Origin: Ciona intestinalis
Lineage: Eukaryota; Chordata; Ascidiacea; Phlebobranchia; Cionidae
DNA: 64,000 bases
Assembly (NCBI RefSeq): GCF_000224145.3
Contig: NC_020176.2
Coordinates: 2,788,348 to 2,852,347 of the forward strand
Reading direction: 5' to 3'
Shown: piece by piece, positions 28,901 to 39,737 of the stretch
Layout of the letters: each line of letters begins with the position of its first letter
Position numbering within the stretch: position 1 is the first letter of the stretch
Program-made: the position numbers and the translations under genes
Notes under the pieces: model-generated
Database searches by the model: none
What the model saw: only the letters and a program-made list of their open reading frames with translations
Told to the model about the DNA's origin: nothing

Positions 28901-31900
28901 GAACTTAAAAAAAAGCAAAATATAAAAGTAAACTTACATCATGATTTTGATTTTCTTCCAATTTCTCACTTGACGTATCAGAACTACTCTGTAAGAAATA
29001 AAACACAGACGCACACAACTGCAGTATGAACTTTTCAGCTTCAATTATTGACAGATTATCTTTAGCGTAAAGATAGAACTTGCGAGCTGCGTTATGGTTT
29101 CTTGAGTAAAAGTTGATGCACCTCTTCACCCAAACCTGTTAAAAAGAAAATATACAATGTGTTGGGAAAGTCACTGTGTACTTACATATTTATTAACAGA
29201 TATGTTTCATTATACAATCCAGCAGTCAAATATGAATAACAATTAGTCAATTATAAATGAAGTTGAAAGTGACCCCCGTTAGCATCAACACATGCTTGGA
29301 CACTTTTTAAACACTTCAATCAGTAAATATAACAAGTATTAGAACAGTGCACAGTGACCTTTTGAACACCTTGCATAATGGCCCTTGTTTAAAGCAGTGT
29401 TTTTTTTATAAATTGTTTCTGCTCTTTGTATTACTAAGTACTACTATCTACTAATATATATATATATATACTTTGGTGTTTGTTCTTTCGAGACAGAAAA
29501 AACTTAAATACCCATTGTCAACATTTTTTAGGTTACCCATTTTGCTCATTTTTTTGTTGACGCCTATGGGTATTAAATCTTGTTAAATTTGTTTTTTTAT
29601 CTAAATCACTAAAAGTCTGGTTATATATAAATTGATTTATATATTAACTGGTTATATATTAATATACCTTAATGTTTTGGTCAGGTGGGAGAAAAGAACC
29701 TTCAAGTAAATCTACAATCCTGCTTGTAATAGTGTGGTTGTCCACATCTAACTGCGCGATTATGTTGTTAACCGGACACACATCCCAAAACGAAATGAGG
29801 TCGGTTTTCTTCACATTTATAAGAAGGTCCATGAAAAATAATCGAACTTTTTCGTTTGCGTCGTGGATGCAGTTGGAAAGGGAAGGGAGAAGTTTTTGGA
29901 GCAATCGATGGCTAAAGGGATTTGAAAGGAGGATGATAAGACCCTCCATCACCGATTGCCGGACTTTTGGGGAGCTAGAGTCAAACGCGAGGTTCGTGCA
30001 AATATTCCTCGTCTGTATCGCGATCACATGAGCAGGAATGACATCCCAATGTTTTGTGAAGATTTGGCAGAATCCGATAATCGCCAAGCTCCGGATCTGA
30101 GGTTGGGAGTCGGAGACAAGGCTCTCAATTGCCGTGAAGAGTCGCTGGAGGAGCTCATTCTGTTTATCGGCTCCTCCATCCGATTGAAGTGGAAACGCAT
30201 CAAAAAGAAGATTTGCTGCGTTGGCTCGTACCATTGCGTTTGTGGCCTGTAAACATGAACATTAAAGATACATATGTGATCAATGATCATACCTCTTAGC
30301 CAAAAATGTAAAACAATTTCGGGCAGATGAATAAATTGCAGACGTGGGTAACCTGACACCAATTTTTGATGCTATAACAGTCTCCAAAATTCAAACTGTA
30401 TTTGGAAAAATAGGGGTAAGTGCCAAGTGTGGCCTAAATCCAGTCCCCATAACGTGCCATGTGTCTGTGGTACATTATTGCCAAGGTAATTTTGCCACAA
30501 AATATTATGCTTGTCTCTATTCTGTGTCAATGTTTTTAACTTTCAAACCCACCCACCTTTAGTGATCTCCATAATATAGGACTATACAATCTCTCCACCA
30601 TGTGTGGGCAAGGCAAGGTTCTTTGCTTCACAATTTCTTGAAGGATTACTTGGAAAGATGTGAACAAACATTGGGAAGCAAGTTTGTTACGAGGTGCACA
30701 TACTGCCCTGGAATTAAAAAGTATTATTTAGGCCTGTTTTTCATTTCCTTTTAGTGGCATACTACACGATACACCATTAATAAATAAAACTTTTGTATAT
30801 GGATAGAAATGCTCAAATGTGATTGAAAAGTTTAAGCATTTCTACCAATACACACATTTTAATTTGTTTGATAAAAAAAAATCAAAAAAATCAAAAAAAA
30901 AGTTTATTTTAACAAATTCCGCAAGTTACCGCAACAATATGTCTGCTCTTTTGATGCCATTTCAAAGAATTTTACTCTGTGAGGTACCTGTACATTACAT
31001 CTTGTATGCAGATCTCTTCAAAATGTAGTTTCTGATCCTTGTCAGCTAAGGTCCAAGTCAAATAATAAAGATTGCCGTACATGTGACCATGGCTATGGCC
31101 CAACATGGAGTATATGCTGTCTATGATAGCTCCATGTATGCCTTTCATTATATCCTGAATATTAAAGTAAAAAAATAAAGCTGATTGGATTTGTATTATA
31201 GATATATTTTATAGGTTTGGTGCCGTAGCATAGTGGTTAGCATGTATGTCCCTAACTCATAGGGTATTGGTTCAGGGCTTGTTGCTAGCTACCATTGTGG
31301 GTGTAAATGATCTTTGACAAGACAATTAACAGTATTAGCTGGCATGAGGCGTATGAAACAGAATTCCTGTCTTATAATCAATTAAGTTACATTTATTTAT
31401 CTATATACATATTTTGTTTAAAAAATACCAAAAGTTTCCATAAAAATATCTAAAAAATCCATATACATATATATACATATATATTGAAGATACAGAATGA
31501 AGAGAATGTGTGCTGTGTTGAGTACCTGATTTAGAAGTAATATGTAGGAAAGAAACATTTGGCCTTTTCTTTGCTTCAAAAAAGTGGGATGTGTAGAACA
31601 TTTTAATATCAATCGCCTTAATTCCTGAAAGCATAGAATAGATTAAATTTATGTTCGGAAAAATTTTAACAAAATTTTTACTTGAAAATCTTCAACATTT
31701 GGTTGATCACCACTTGATTGAATAAAACTTCCCGAAAGATCGAACAGACCGACAGATTTTTGCATCTTACACAACTCTGCTAACCAGTAGGTGTTTTGCT
31801 TCTAAAAACAATCAAACTGTATATAATCTTTTAGTGGGTGGAACAAAAGTAGTGGACTACTGTATTTCAAACGTTTCGATTGTTACCTAAGTACTTTTTG

Positions 31901-33503
31901 GGGATTTAAAGCGATATGTATGGCAGTTGAAACACTGGTTTTTAACTTATCTATGGTGATCTTTTAAACAAGACAATCACAGAGGAAAAGCTTTACAAAT
32001 TCACTAACTTTTGAAGGAACATCACAAATAGTTCTGAGCAAATAAATCCACACATTGAGACAAAGTTCTTCTTTCTTAGGCAGATCTTTCACCCACCAAG
32101 TAATACACAACTTGCAAATATTTTTCGGCAAAATTGTTGAATTCCCAGACAAAACTGGTAATGAACCTGGCATACAAAAATTTTAGATATAAATGCTTTG
32201 TAGCTTAAGTTATGACTGGAAGAAAGATATTGCAATTTGCAAGCATAATATTATAGATGACAAGAAAAAACTGTAAATGCCCGGACTAATACATTGTACA
32301 ATTATTGTTGTTAGGCAAAGGATACTATTACATATTACTGTATACCGAATGTGAGTATCTGACCTATCTCTCACCAGTGAACTTACAGTGAAAATTTGAT
32401 AAGTTGTTAATAATTTTAAACTAAAGTTATAATTAAAGGAAAGTAGAGTAGGAACAATGAAAACCATCTAAATACCTAGATATTTTACCATACAATAAAA
32501 CCCCAATAATTGTAACTGCAGGAAACAATTTAAGACTTTAATAAAGTTGAAAAACAAAGTTTTAATACTGACCATGAAAAATAAGAACAATTTCCAATAA
32601 TTCGTTGCTTACAACTGGGTTTTCACCAACAATAGCAGCAAAGCACAATGCACAAATGTTGTTCAGTAGAATTGTGATTTCCTCCAACTGCAAAAAAAGG
32701 ATTTATTATGTCCGTTTTGTATATATATACCAAGGGCAAAGTGACCTGGATGAAAAGATCACAGTTGTTGGTTACTGAAATAGATTTTAACTTTAAAAAC
32801 CCTTTTACTTTAAAGATAAAACATGAAATTACCCCAAAATCAAACAGTTTCTATCAATTATTGTTACGCAGCAACGTAGGTTTTATTATTTTCATTAAAA
32901 TCCGGGGTGACATTGTTAAAATGTCTATATTTGTCAAACAGTAGGAACTTCTCATATTGGTATCTAAAACACATGTTTAAAAGATGTCATGCACGGCATG
33001 GGTCCCTCCTGTTAGGTCTTTAGCAATTACGCATTGGCATACATATTCCATAGATTAAAGCAATACAGATCAACATACTGAAAATTGTTTATCCGTCTCA
33101 TTTTCATTAGCATCTCCAGCTACAAGTAACTGTTCCATTTGTTTAAATAGTTCAATGAAAACTATATTCAGATTCTGCCACATGGTTTGGTTGTTGTGTT
33201 CACTTTGAGCCTGAATGAATGAATGTAACTTATTTACCCTCGAATGGCCGGGCAAGGACAGTTCTAGTGTGCCTAGCAGCAGGAATACATATTATACATC
33301 CATAAAAAAAATAGAAACCTATTATATGAATACCATACCTGTAAGGTTTCAGACAAATTTTGAACGGTATCCCTCAGTTTTTTCCGATTCGGACCACCAA
33401 AGAAAAAATATTCCGTGTTTGCTCCCAATTTATTGAAGTAAGTTTGCAACGCTGATCGGCCATCTTTTATTGATGTGAATAAATTCTCAGTGTTTGAAGA
33501 CAT
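22909..33503 (-). CDS. NCAPG2: Condensin-2 complex subunit G2
   Basis: Twenty-one coding exons: 33339-33503, 33079-33210, 32573-32687, 32009-32166, 31682-31801, 31526-31624, 30988-31154, 30557-30707, 29668-30246, 28938-29135, 28174-28457, 27787-27952, 27217-27417, 26672-26801, 26087-26190, 25387-25582, 24967-25064, 24409-24644, 23646-23863, 22998-23052, 22909-22918. Total 3582 nt, 1193 residues, close to vertebrate NCAPG2 (about 1143). The large ninth exon (about residues 370-562) carries the HEAT-repeat core: VRANAANLLFDAFPL, SLAIIGFCQIFTKHWDVIP, LSNCIHDANEKVRLFFMDLL, FWDVCPVNNI. This subunit is the HEAT-repeat partner of the condensin II kleisin in mitotic chromosome compaction. The last two exons are short (DPREK end); reading through the final intron would instead stop at once after DPR, so the extreme C-terminus is less sure. 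Confidence 0.93.
23150..23632 (+). mobile_element. SINE and a second SINE tail in an NCAPG2 intron
   Basis: A head-worn copy (about 23150-23470) and another tail (about 23519-23632, GGTAGCTCGTAAGCTGGCAC ... GTTACATCCATTTATTC). Antisense to NCAPG2; the second ends about 14 bases from the exon 19 donor. Confidence 0.72.
24029..24313 (+). mobile_element. SINE in an NCAPG2 intron
   Basis: GGGTTCAAGGCTCGTCGCTG (B box) to AAGTTACATTCATTCATCC. Confidence 0.78.
25118..25345 (-). mobile_element. Composite SINE (second head type, GTGAGGTCCTA body)
   Basis: GGGTGAGGTCCTACAGTGTG at the left, GTGACCACTGGGTTGGAGCAA in the centre, head TTGAACCCGGTATC...CTAAGCCACAGCG at the right. Confidence 0.7.
27604..27783 (+). 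mobile_element. Short SINE beside an NCAPG2 donor
   Basis: GATGTGGTGACACAGTGGAT head to AAGTTACATTCATTCAATA. The tail ends right at the exon 12 donor on the other strand. Confidence 0.72.
31215..31402 (+). mobile_element. SINE in an NCAPG2 intron
   Basis: GGTGCCGTAGCATAGTGGTT head (clear A box) to TTAAGTTACATTTATTTATC; centre deleted. Confidence 0.78.
33211..33272 (-). mobile_element. SINE tail forming the NCAPG2 exon 2 acceptor
   Basis: On the minus strand it reads GTTACATTCATTCATTCAG and then exon 2. The rest of the SINE is cut off after about 60 bases. Confidence 0.78.
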
Positions 33504-33796
33504 GGTAACAAAAAACCGTTGTCTAGAATTACGCTTTACAACTTAATGAGACAACTCACACAAATGTTTTCAATTTCTAAACATCAAGCCATTTTATGTT
33601 AAAATTGTTGTTACAACAGCTACAGTATTGCGCGTCAATATAATAACAAATGCTGAATAACATAACTTTACCGTGTACTCCATGCTAATTCACAACAAAA
33701 ACACGTAACAGAACTCCTTTGAATCCTTAATGGGCGACGAAAAAGCAACGAATTCTTACGCAAATAATATACTAAACTTCGATTATCGAAGATAAA

Positions 33797-33819
33797 TTTC
33801 CCGCGTCTTGTCACGTGAC
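33797..33819 (-). promoter_or_regulatory. E2F-like site and palindromic E-box upstream of NCAPG2
   Basis: About 300 bases upstream of the NCAPG2 start lie TTTCCCGC (33797-33804), which fits the E2F core, and GTCACGTGAC (33810-33819), a perfect CACGTG palindrome of the USF/Myc-Max type. Cell-cycle genes such as condensin subunits are commonly driven by E2F; the link here is inference. Confidence 0.4.
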
Positions 33820-34680
33820 AAAACAATCAAACATTTCTGTCAAGGAGCAAAGGTACGCATAGTAAAAGTTGTTTCTAAACGTGTTTTTAACCATTATTTA
33901 CTTAAATAACTATGCCACATACAATTCTTTTATTGTTACATTTGTATCTTATCTGATCATAAGGTTTTCCCACAGTGGTTAAAGCAGTCGCCTCATAACA
34001 GAACAGTACCAGATTGAAAACTCTCTTTGACATCTGGCTAATAGTGTGTGCATAGACACCTTAAATTACATTTAAGGTGTCTATGGTGTGTGGTATATAG
34101 GAATAGCAATATAAGATATTACCGATCTAGTCCAACCCAACTGGTCGCAACTGAAATCCTAAAACTGTCAATTCTACAGTCTTTACTTTCTAATATTGAA
34201 CTAGTTATTCCAGACAAAACGAAGAAAAGTGGTTTACGAAAAATACACTACACTGCACACAATATAATACAGTCATACAAAATATGCATGTATCATACAT
34301 TTCTGATTTCACAAAGGATAATGCATTTCTTTTTATTATTGCTATATATTTATTAAAATCAATTACAAATTCATCTGAATTTTTGAGGTATAACAATTTG
34401 AGGTACACACAAAATAATTAATACAACAACATTTCGGTTATGTTTTTATCATGCTCAACTGATTACAGTTAAAATGAAAGGTAAAATTGATATAAGTTTT
34501 TTGAATTTTCCACTGAAAATAACAACTATCTGCAAATATAAACCGGTTTGTTAATATCAATTGAAATTTGGAGACGAAGATTTTAGAAACAAAGTGCTTA
34601 ATTTTTAAGTAAAATACCCTTGAACTTTTAGAAAATTAATAAAAGACAAGCTACTGCAAATAACCAAACTAAAATAAAGT

Positions 34681-34686
34681 TTTATT
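34681..34686 (-). terminator. Poly(A) signal of GALM
   Basis: TTTATT on the plus strand (AATAAA on the minus), about 85 bases past the GALM stop. Most of 33830-34680 is AT-rich intergenic DNA with no gene signal that I see. Confidence 0.45.
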
Positions 34687-34768
34687 TAAAAATTGAAGAA
34701 TAAAATTGTACTTCATTTATGTAGCAGAATAAACGCTACAACTATGTAAATTTTGAAAATCGGTTTAT

Positions 34769-37700
34769 CTACTCTAAGTCACAACTTCCAGTAGCAAACT
34801 CGAACCATGCATTATGGCTGTATGGTGTGTCTGGGGTGCAGATCGAATCAGGAAAATTTGGCTGCAATAAAAGTTACATCTTGCCATTAATATTGGTTAC
34901 CATTTTAGTGTTTTAAGTAGGTGTACAAAAGATAAGGCCATTCTTAAAGTAAAATCCTGTACCCTTATATAAATTGCCATTATAATCAATTGAACATTTA
35001 CCAATGCAATATTACAGTAGGGTACTCTTGTGGTTGCGTAGAAAGTAATATAAATTGCCATTATAATCAATTGAACATTTACCAATGCAATATTACAGTA
35101 GGGTACTCTTGTGGTTGCGTAGAAAGATTAAAATCTACTTGAAACTGCTTTATTCTTTACTGTACTCTTTGACCATACACAACAACAAAATTTGGTTAAA
35201 ACAGTATAACGACTTACGTTGTTTATTGCATTAGGCCAATTCTGAGTCTCCAAGCAGATAGCTGAATGCTTGGTATATTTAACACCTTGTTTTCCTTTCA
35301 TTCCATTGAGAAAGTTGCCAGTATAAACTTGAATACCAGGTTGGTCTGTATACACCTTCAGCACACGACTAGTCCCAGCATGGGTTAAACTGTGAAAAAT
35401 TAGAACAATACGAATAAACCGTCTGTTGCAGAAATTGGTAAAATTTTGTTATAAATAGGCATGGCATATATTCATACTAGATTTAAATAGTGTACTCATA
35501 TAATGTATGGTCTTGCACATTGTTGCATTTATACGTTGATGGTACTAAACTTCAATTTACAAAAATTGTGTAAAACAATTGTCAATTGTCACAGTAAATA
35601 AAATAAAACAAACTAAACTAAAATCAATTCCAACCTATTTAAACAGAATTTAAATAAAACCAAGTAATGACATAGAGTTGAGACAGTCTTCACAAAACTT
35701 ACACAGCAGCCAGTTTTTTGGTTTTGTCTCTTGTTAAACAGAAGTTATGATCATATCCACCACCAGGAAGATTAAGCAAAAAATCTTGAGTGAGTTTTCT
35801 TGGTTCGTTTTTGAGATTAAAATCTGTTTTTTCACTGGGTGCCATATCACCTGTGAATGTAGTTTGTAACTTGGTTTATCCTCATGTGCCAGAAAATGAC
35901 AGTTGTTATAACACAGGTGTTCTGTTTCATACACTTCGTGCCTGCTTTTGAGTTTCCACGGTATGTAACTTTAGCGTCACACTATAACGACTGTTGTTGC
36001 CAGCCATGTGGAGATAATTAAGATACATTAACAGTAACTGGAGGATTTAAATTAACTTGTTTGATAAATATTAATGAGACAAAACAAAAATACTTTTACA
36101 AATGGGAAAAATACCACTATTTTGCCATATAAATAATAATTTTTTAGCAGTTTTTACCTGTAACGAGGCAATGTTCATCTGTTGGTAAATAATGATCGGC
36201 CGGAATATTAAGGAAATGGTCACAAAAATTTTCCCACTTGCTCTGTAAAATGTCACTTATTATTTGTATGGGCTGACATCTTACGTATTTTACTTACAAT
36301 ATCTTTGATGAAATGAGAATGGAAACAGTCGTAATATAGCGCAGGTGTTCTGTTTCATACACCTCATGGCCACTGAAGAGTCACCACATATGCAAATTTA
36401 TGGGTGATTTTTTTTTAGATTTGTTTTCTGTATAGCTGACAATTTAAACAACGCTAAAGAAAACATACGGCCACAATGATACCAACATCAAGCCTTGAAT
36501 CGTATCAACTGGTCAAAAGCAAGCCATCTATCCACAAAATTACAGTTTCTATAAGTTACTCTATTCTATGTGGGTAAGGTCCCATAGCATGGCACACCAT
36601 GGGTCCTAGGATTTATGTCAGGATTAACCCATAAAGCCACAAAAAGCTACTTACATGCCCTCCAAGATTAAAATTAGCATGGTTGGTCAAATTCATTGGT
36701 GTTGGTTGGTTTGAGGTTCCTTTGTATTTTATTTCTAGTTCATTGTTATGAAGTATGTAAGTTACAGTGACAACCACATCTCCAGGAAACCCCATGTCAC
36801 CATGAGGACTTTCGAGCCTAAAATTACAAATGAATAAATTTATTTTGTCTCCTTGGTCTGAGTAGCTGAAAAAATTTAGAAAGTCAAAAAACAAGATATA
36901 TGAAGGAATGAACGTAATTTGCTTTATCTTCGCATGGCCGGGAAATTGACAGTCATTATAACATGGAGTTCTCTGTTCTGTTTCATACACCTTGTGCCAG
37001 CTCATGAGTTACCACGTACCGGTATGTAACTTTGTGGCATGTGGGTGTGTTTTTTGTGTATGGCTTGCAATTTGGACAACCCATTAGTGACCACTGGGTT
37101 GGAGAATAAATTTATTTTGTCTCTACTATTTATTGTTTTATTTATTTTGTCTTATTTTTACAAAAAGGGTTATTTACTATTACATTATGAAGCAATCACA
37201 GCAAGTCTAAAATTATTTAATTACAGTTCAACAAACAATATATATGTTAAGAGCATAACATAAAGAGAAAAAAATGAACTATACCTATTTGTACCTGAAG
37301 GTAACAGAGTTATTTTCTGCTGATGTACACTCCCATACTTTCTGTTAAAAGCACGGGATATTAAATGTAATACAAAAAAAATATAAGCTATAATGCCATC
37401 GGCGCCTTTTTAAGAATGCAGGGGAGGCGGAAATAGTAAGACATGTATTCTTTTTATGCTATTGAATACAGATAAATGCAGTGCAGAAAACTTTAGGGTT
37501 AGCCTGCCCTACCACTTTATGTTTGGCGTCTATGTATACTGTTATCACTAACTGTATCGAATCCCGCTGAGCCCCCATGGTTACAGTTTGGACCATTATT
37601 AACATCCACAACCCATTCTTGGCCATTGAGGTGGAATTTTCCTTCACCTATTCTGTTTGCCACGCGTCCTACTACGCATCCAAAATAGTTTTTGCACGAA

Positions 37701-38141
37701 AGATAATCTGAAAAAAAAATAGATTTAAGTAAACTGTGTTTTAGAATTAATAAATTTTATAATATCAAGACAGAAACAGTCGGCGCTATGGCAAAGTGGG
37801 CAGCGCACATGCTTTCAACCCAACTAAGGGCTGCAATGCTTGCTACTGCTATTGTAGGCGTATGTGTCCTTGGGCGAGACGCTTAAAAGCAATTGCTCCA
37901 AGTTGTCTAAATTATGGGTTGTCTAAATTATCATCCATATATAAAAATTGTTACCCTCTAAATTATCGAATCCAGTGACTATGTCATCCCTTTTTCCAAA
38001 CCTGTCTGGAACCTTCAGATAAGCAATAGTAGCCCCATAGTTGATCAGGCCCAACTCAACATGATTGGATTTTAATTCATACAAATTTACGACTTGACCA
38101 TTTTTAGTCTTTCCAAACTCACTACATTTTACATGACCCAT
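34769..38141 (-). CDS. GALM: Galactose mutarotase (aldose 1-epimerase)
   Basis: Eight exons: 37955-38141, 37553-37707, 37295-37341, 36655-36817, 36158-36242, 35703-35850, 35218-35389, 34769-34861; 1050 nt, 349 residues, phases all consistent. Interconverts the alpha and beta anomers of galactose and glucose in the cytosol, the entry step of the Leloir pathway. Family motifs are in order: [19 protein letters not shown] (His106), [13 protein letters not shown] (His176, the catalytic acid), YDHNF (Asp246), GIQVYTGNF and [12 protein letters not shown] (Glu309, the catalytic base). Length matches vertebrate GALM (about 342). No signal peptide. The neighbouring Fringe gene lies 580 bases upstream on the same strand. 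Confidence 0.94.
34967..35126. repeat. Perfect tandem duplication, period 81 bp
   Basis: Two units, each with ATAAATTGCCATTATAATCA and CTTGTGGTTGCGTAGAAAG, in the last GALM intron. They look identical by eye. Confidence 0.9.
36900..37105 (-). mobile_element. SINE in GALM intron 3
   Basis: GAATGAACGTAATTTGCTTT to CCACTGGGTTGGAG; head lost. Other worn pieces in GALM introns: 35858-35965, 36310-36500, 36545-36640, and a plus copy at 37780-37945. Confidence 0.7.
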
Positions 38142-38720
38142 TTTTCCTTATGCCTGATAATTAAAATGCAATCTTAATTTCAAATACAAGTTATGAACCA
38201 AATATATATATATATATATATTAATATATGCGTCACATGGTATAATTAGTTAGTTATAAATTGTGGTAAAGGCTTTGAAAAAGGTTTAATTTTTTTATTT
38301 GAAATGGAATTTTTAAAGAAGTAAATTGTGGTTTAACACATCATGAGTCCTACAGTAAGGTACACCATGCAGCTTGGGATTAACTTTATATATATAGAAT
38401 ATTATATATAAATATATATATATAAATTTATTAAAACAAATTGTTGCACTTTGGAAATATTCATTGCGTTATGTTATGGATACGAATACGAGTTGCGCAA
38501 TTAAAAATACAAACATCTGAACAATGCTTAATAAAGGTAAAATATAAATAATATCTAAAAATTGCATACAGAACAAACAGTGCATCTTTGTAATAATGAA
38601 TGAATATAAATTTAACAATAGAAAAATATTATACTTTAAACATTCTGGGCTACTAAATCTGAAATAACTGAATATAAATTAAATATTAAAAATTAAATCT
38701 CTGTTGGCTAGTTTTCAGTT

Positions 38721-39737
38721 TCATTTACAAAATTCTGCGGTTTCAAACAGAAAACAGTGAAGAGACAGGAATCTTGTTGGGTCTATGGTTGCATTAAATA
38801 CTTGATTTTTACTGTTGCCATGGTTGATATTTATAACATTCTTGGTGGAAAAAGAGAGTGATACTTGTTTTCTTAAGGAGGCCATCTTTACATTGTTTAA
38901 TCCTTCTAAATGGGAATGAAAGAGTGGTGACGTTGTGAGGTTACCACCTAATTTATTTATAATCACAAAACCGAGAGTGCAGTCATCGGGCAAGCGAAGA
39001 TCATCAGCAGTTTCTGCTAATTTTCCAGCAAGGCACCACGGCTCCATTTTTCGTGCCAAGGCACTTGACACACAGACGCCGGCACCACCAGTAGCAAAAG
39101 TCACATCCACAAAATTGCCCTTATACATCGATCGAATCGGTCTTGTAATACTTTTCTTTCCAATATAGACGTCTTCTCGCCAATCATAGTGTCCAAGGAA
39201 CTCAACCAATCGAGGTACATTGACATAATTATCATCGTCAAAATGACACCACCACTTTTTTTCTGTGGTCATAAACATATCATACTCTGCCCCCATTTTG
39301 CAGCTCAGGTCACTCCTTGTGTGCATTTTCCTACACCCAGTATTGATAAGATGTCCTCCAGTGCTTCTCGTCAGATCATCGTCATCTGCATCACTGAAGA
39401 AGTAAATTTGCTCCCTTGCCAAAGTAAACCATGTTTTGACCAGCACGCGAATTCGTGACTGGTGATACTTTGCGCAAGTTTTCACCGTTATAAACACATC
39501 TTTCAGAGTTAATTCTTCGTTTTCCTCTTTTTCTAAAGTGGTCACCGTAGTCGCCGTTAACTCTCTCGGTTCTCGGATTTTCTGATAACTCTTTTCTGCT
39601 ACCTTGATATTTGGTTTTGCATGCCGCAAGTGTGTTTTGTAAAACCCAATATTACAGGTTAGTAAAACGACACCAAAGCCCCAAATTATGAAAGCTCGTA
39701 ACAAATACAAACATAACCGCCTTACTTTAAACACCAT
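38721..39737 (-). CDS. fng: Fringe-type beta-1,3-N-acetylglucosaminyltransferase (intronless)
   Basis: Single uninterrupted frame of 338 residues. Short basic N-terminus, one signal-anchor helix (about residues 8-29), stem, then the GT31 Fringe catalytic domain: DVFITVKTC (80-88), YFFSDADDDD (112-121), WWCHFDDDNYVN (162-173) with the metal-binding DDD, FATGGAGVCVS (214-224), LPDDCTLG (249-256) with the candidate catalytic aspartate, and SPLFHSHLE (270-278). Fringe works in the Golgi, extends O-fucose on Notch EGF repeats with GlcNAc, and so tunes ligand choice. Vertebrate fringe genes have several introns, so the intronless state is notable. A TTTATT (minus AATAAA) lies at 38294-38299, about 420 bases past the stop. 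Confidence 0.94.
   Translation of the reverse strand: MVFKVRRLCLYLLRAFIIWGFGVVLLTCNIGFYKTHLRHAKPNIKVAEKSYQKIREPRELTATTVTTLEKEENEELTLKDVFITVKTCAKYHQSRIRVLVKTWFTLAREQIYFFSDADDDDLTRSTGGHLINTGCRKMHTRSDLSCKMGAEYDMFMTTEKKWWCHFDDDNYVNVPRLVEFLGHYDWREDVYIGKKSITRPIRSMYKGNFVDVTFATGGAGVCVSSALARKMEPWCLAGKLAETADDLRLPDDCTLGFVIINKLGGNLTTSPLFHSHLEGLNNVKMASLRKQVSLSFSTKNVININHGNSKNQVFNATIDPTRFLSLHCFLFETAEFCK

Noticed and set aside
29672-30252. Long open frames on the plus strand
   Set aside because: They are the antisense shadow of the large NCAPG2 exon, which has clear homology.
38935-39458. Plus-strand frames over Fringe
   Set aside because: Antisense shadows of the conserved Fringe frame.
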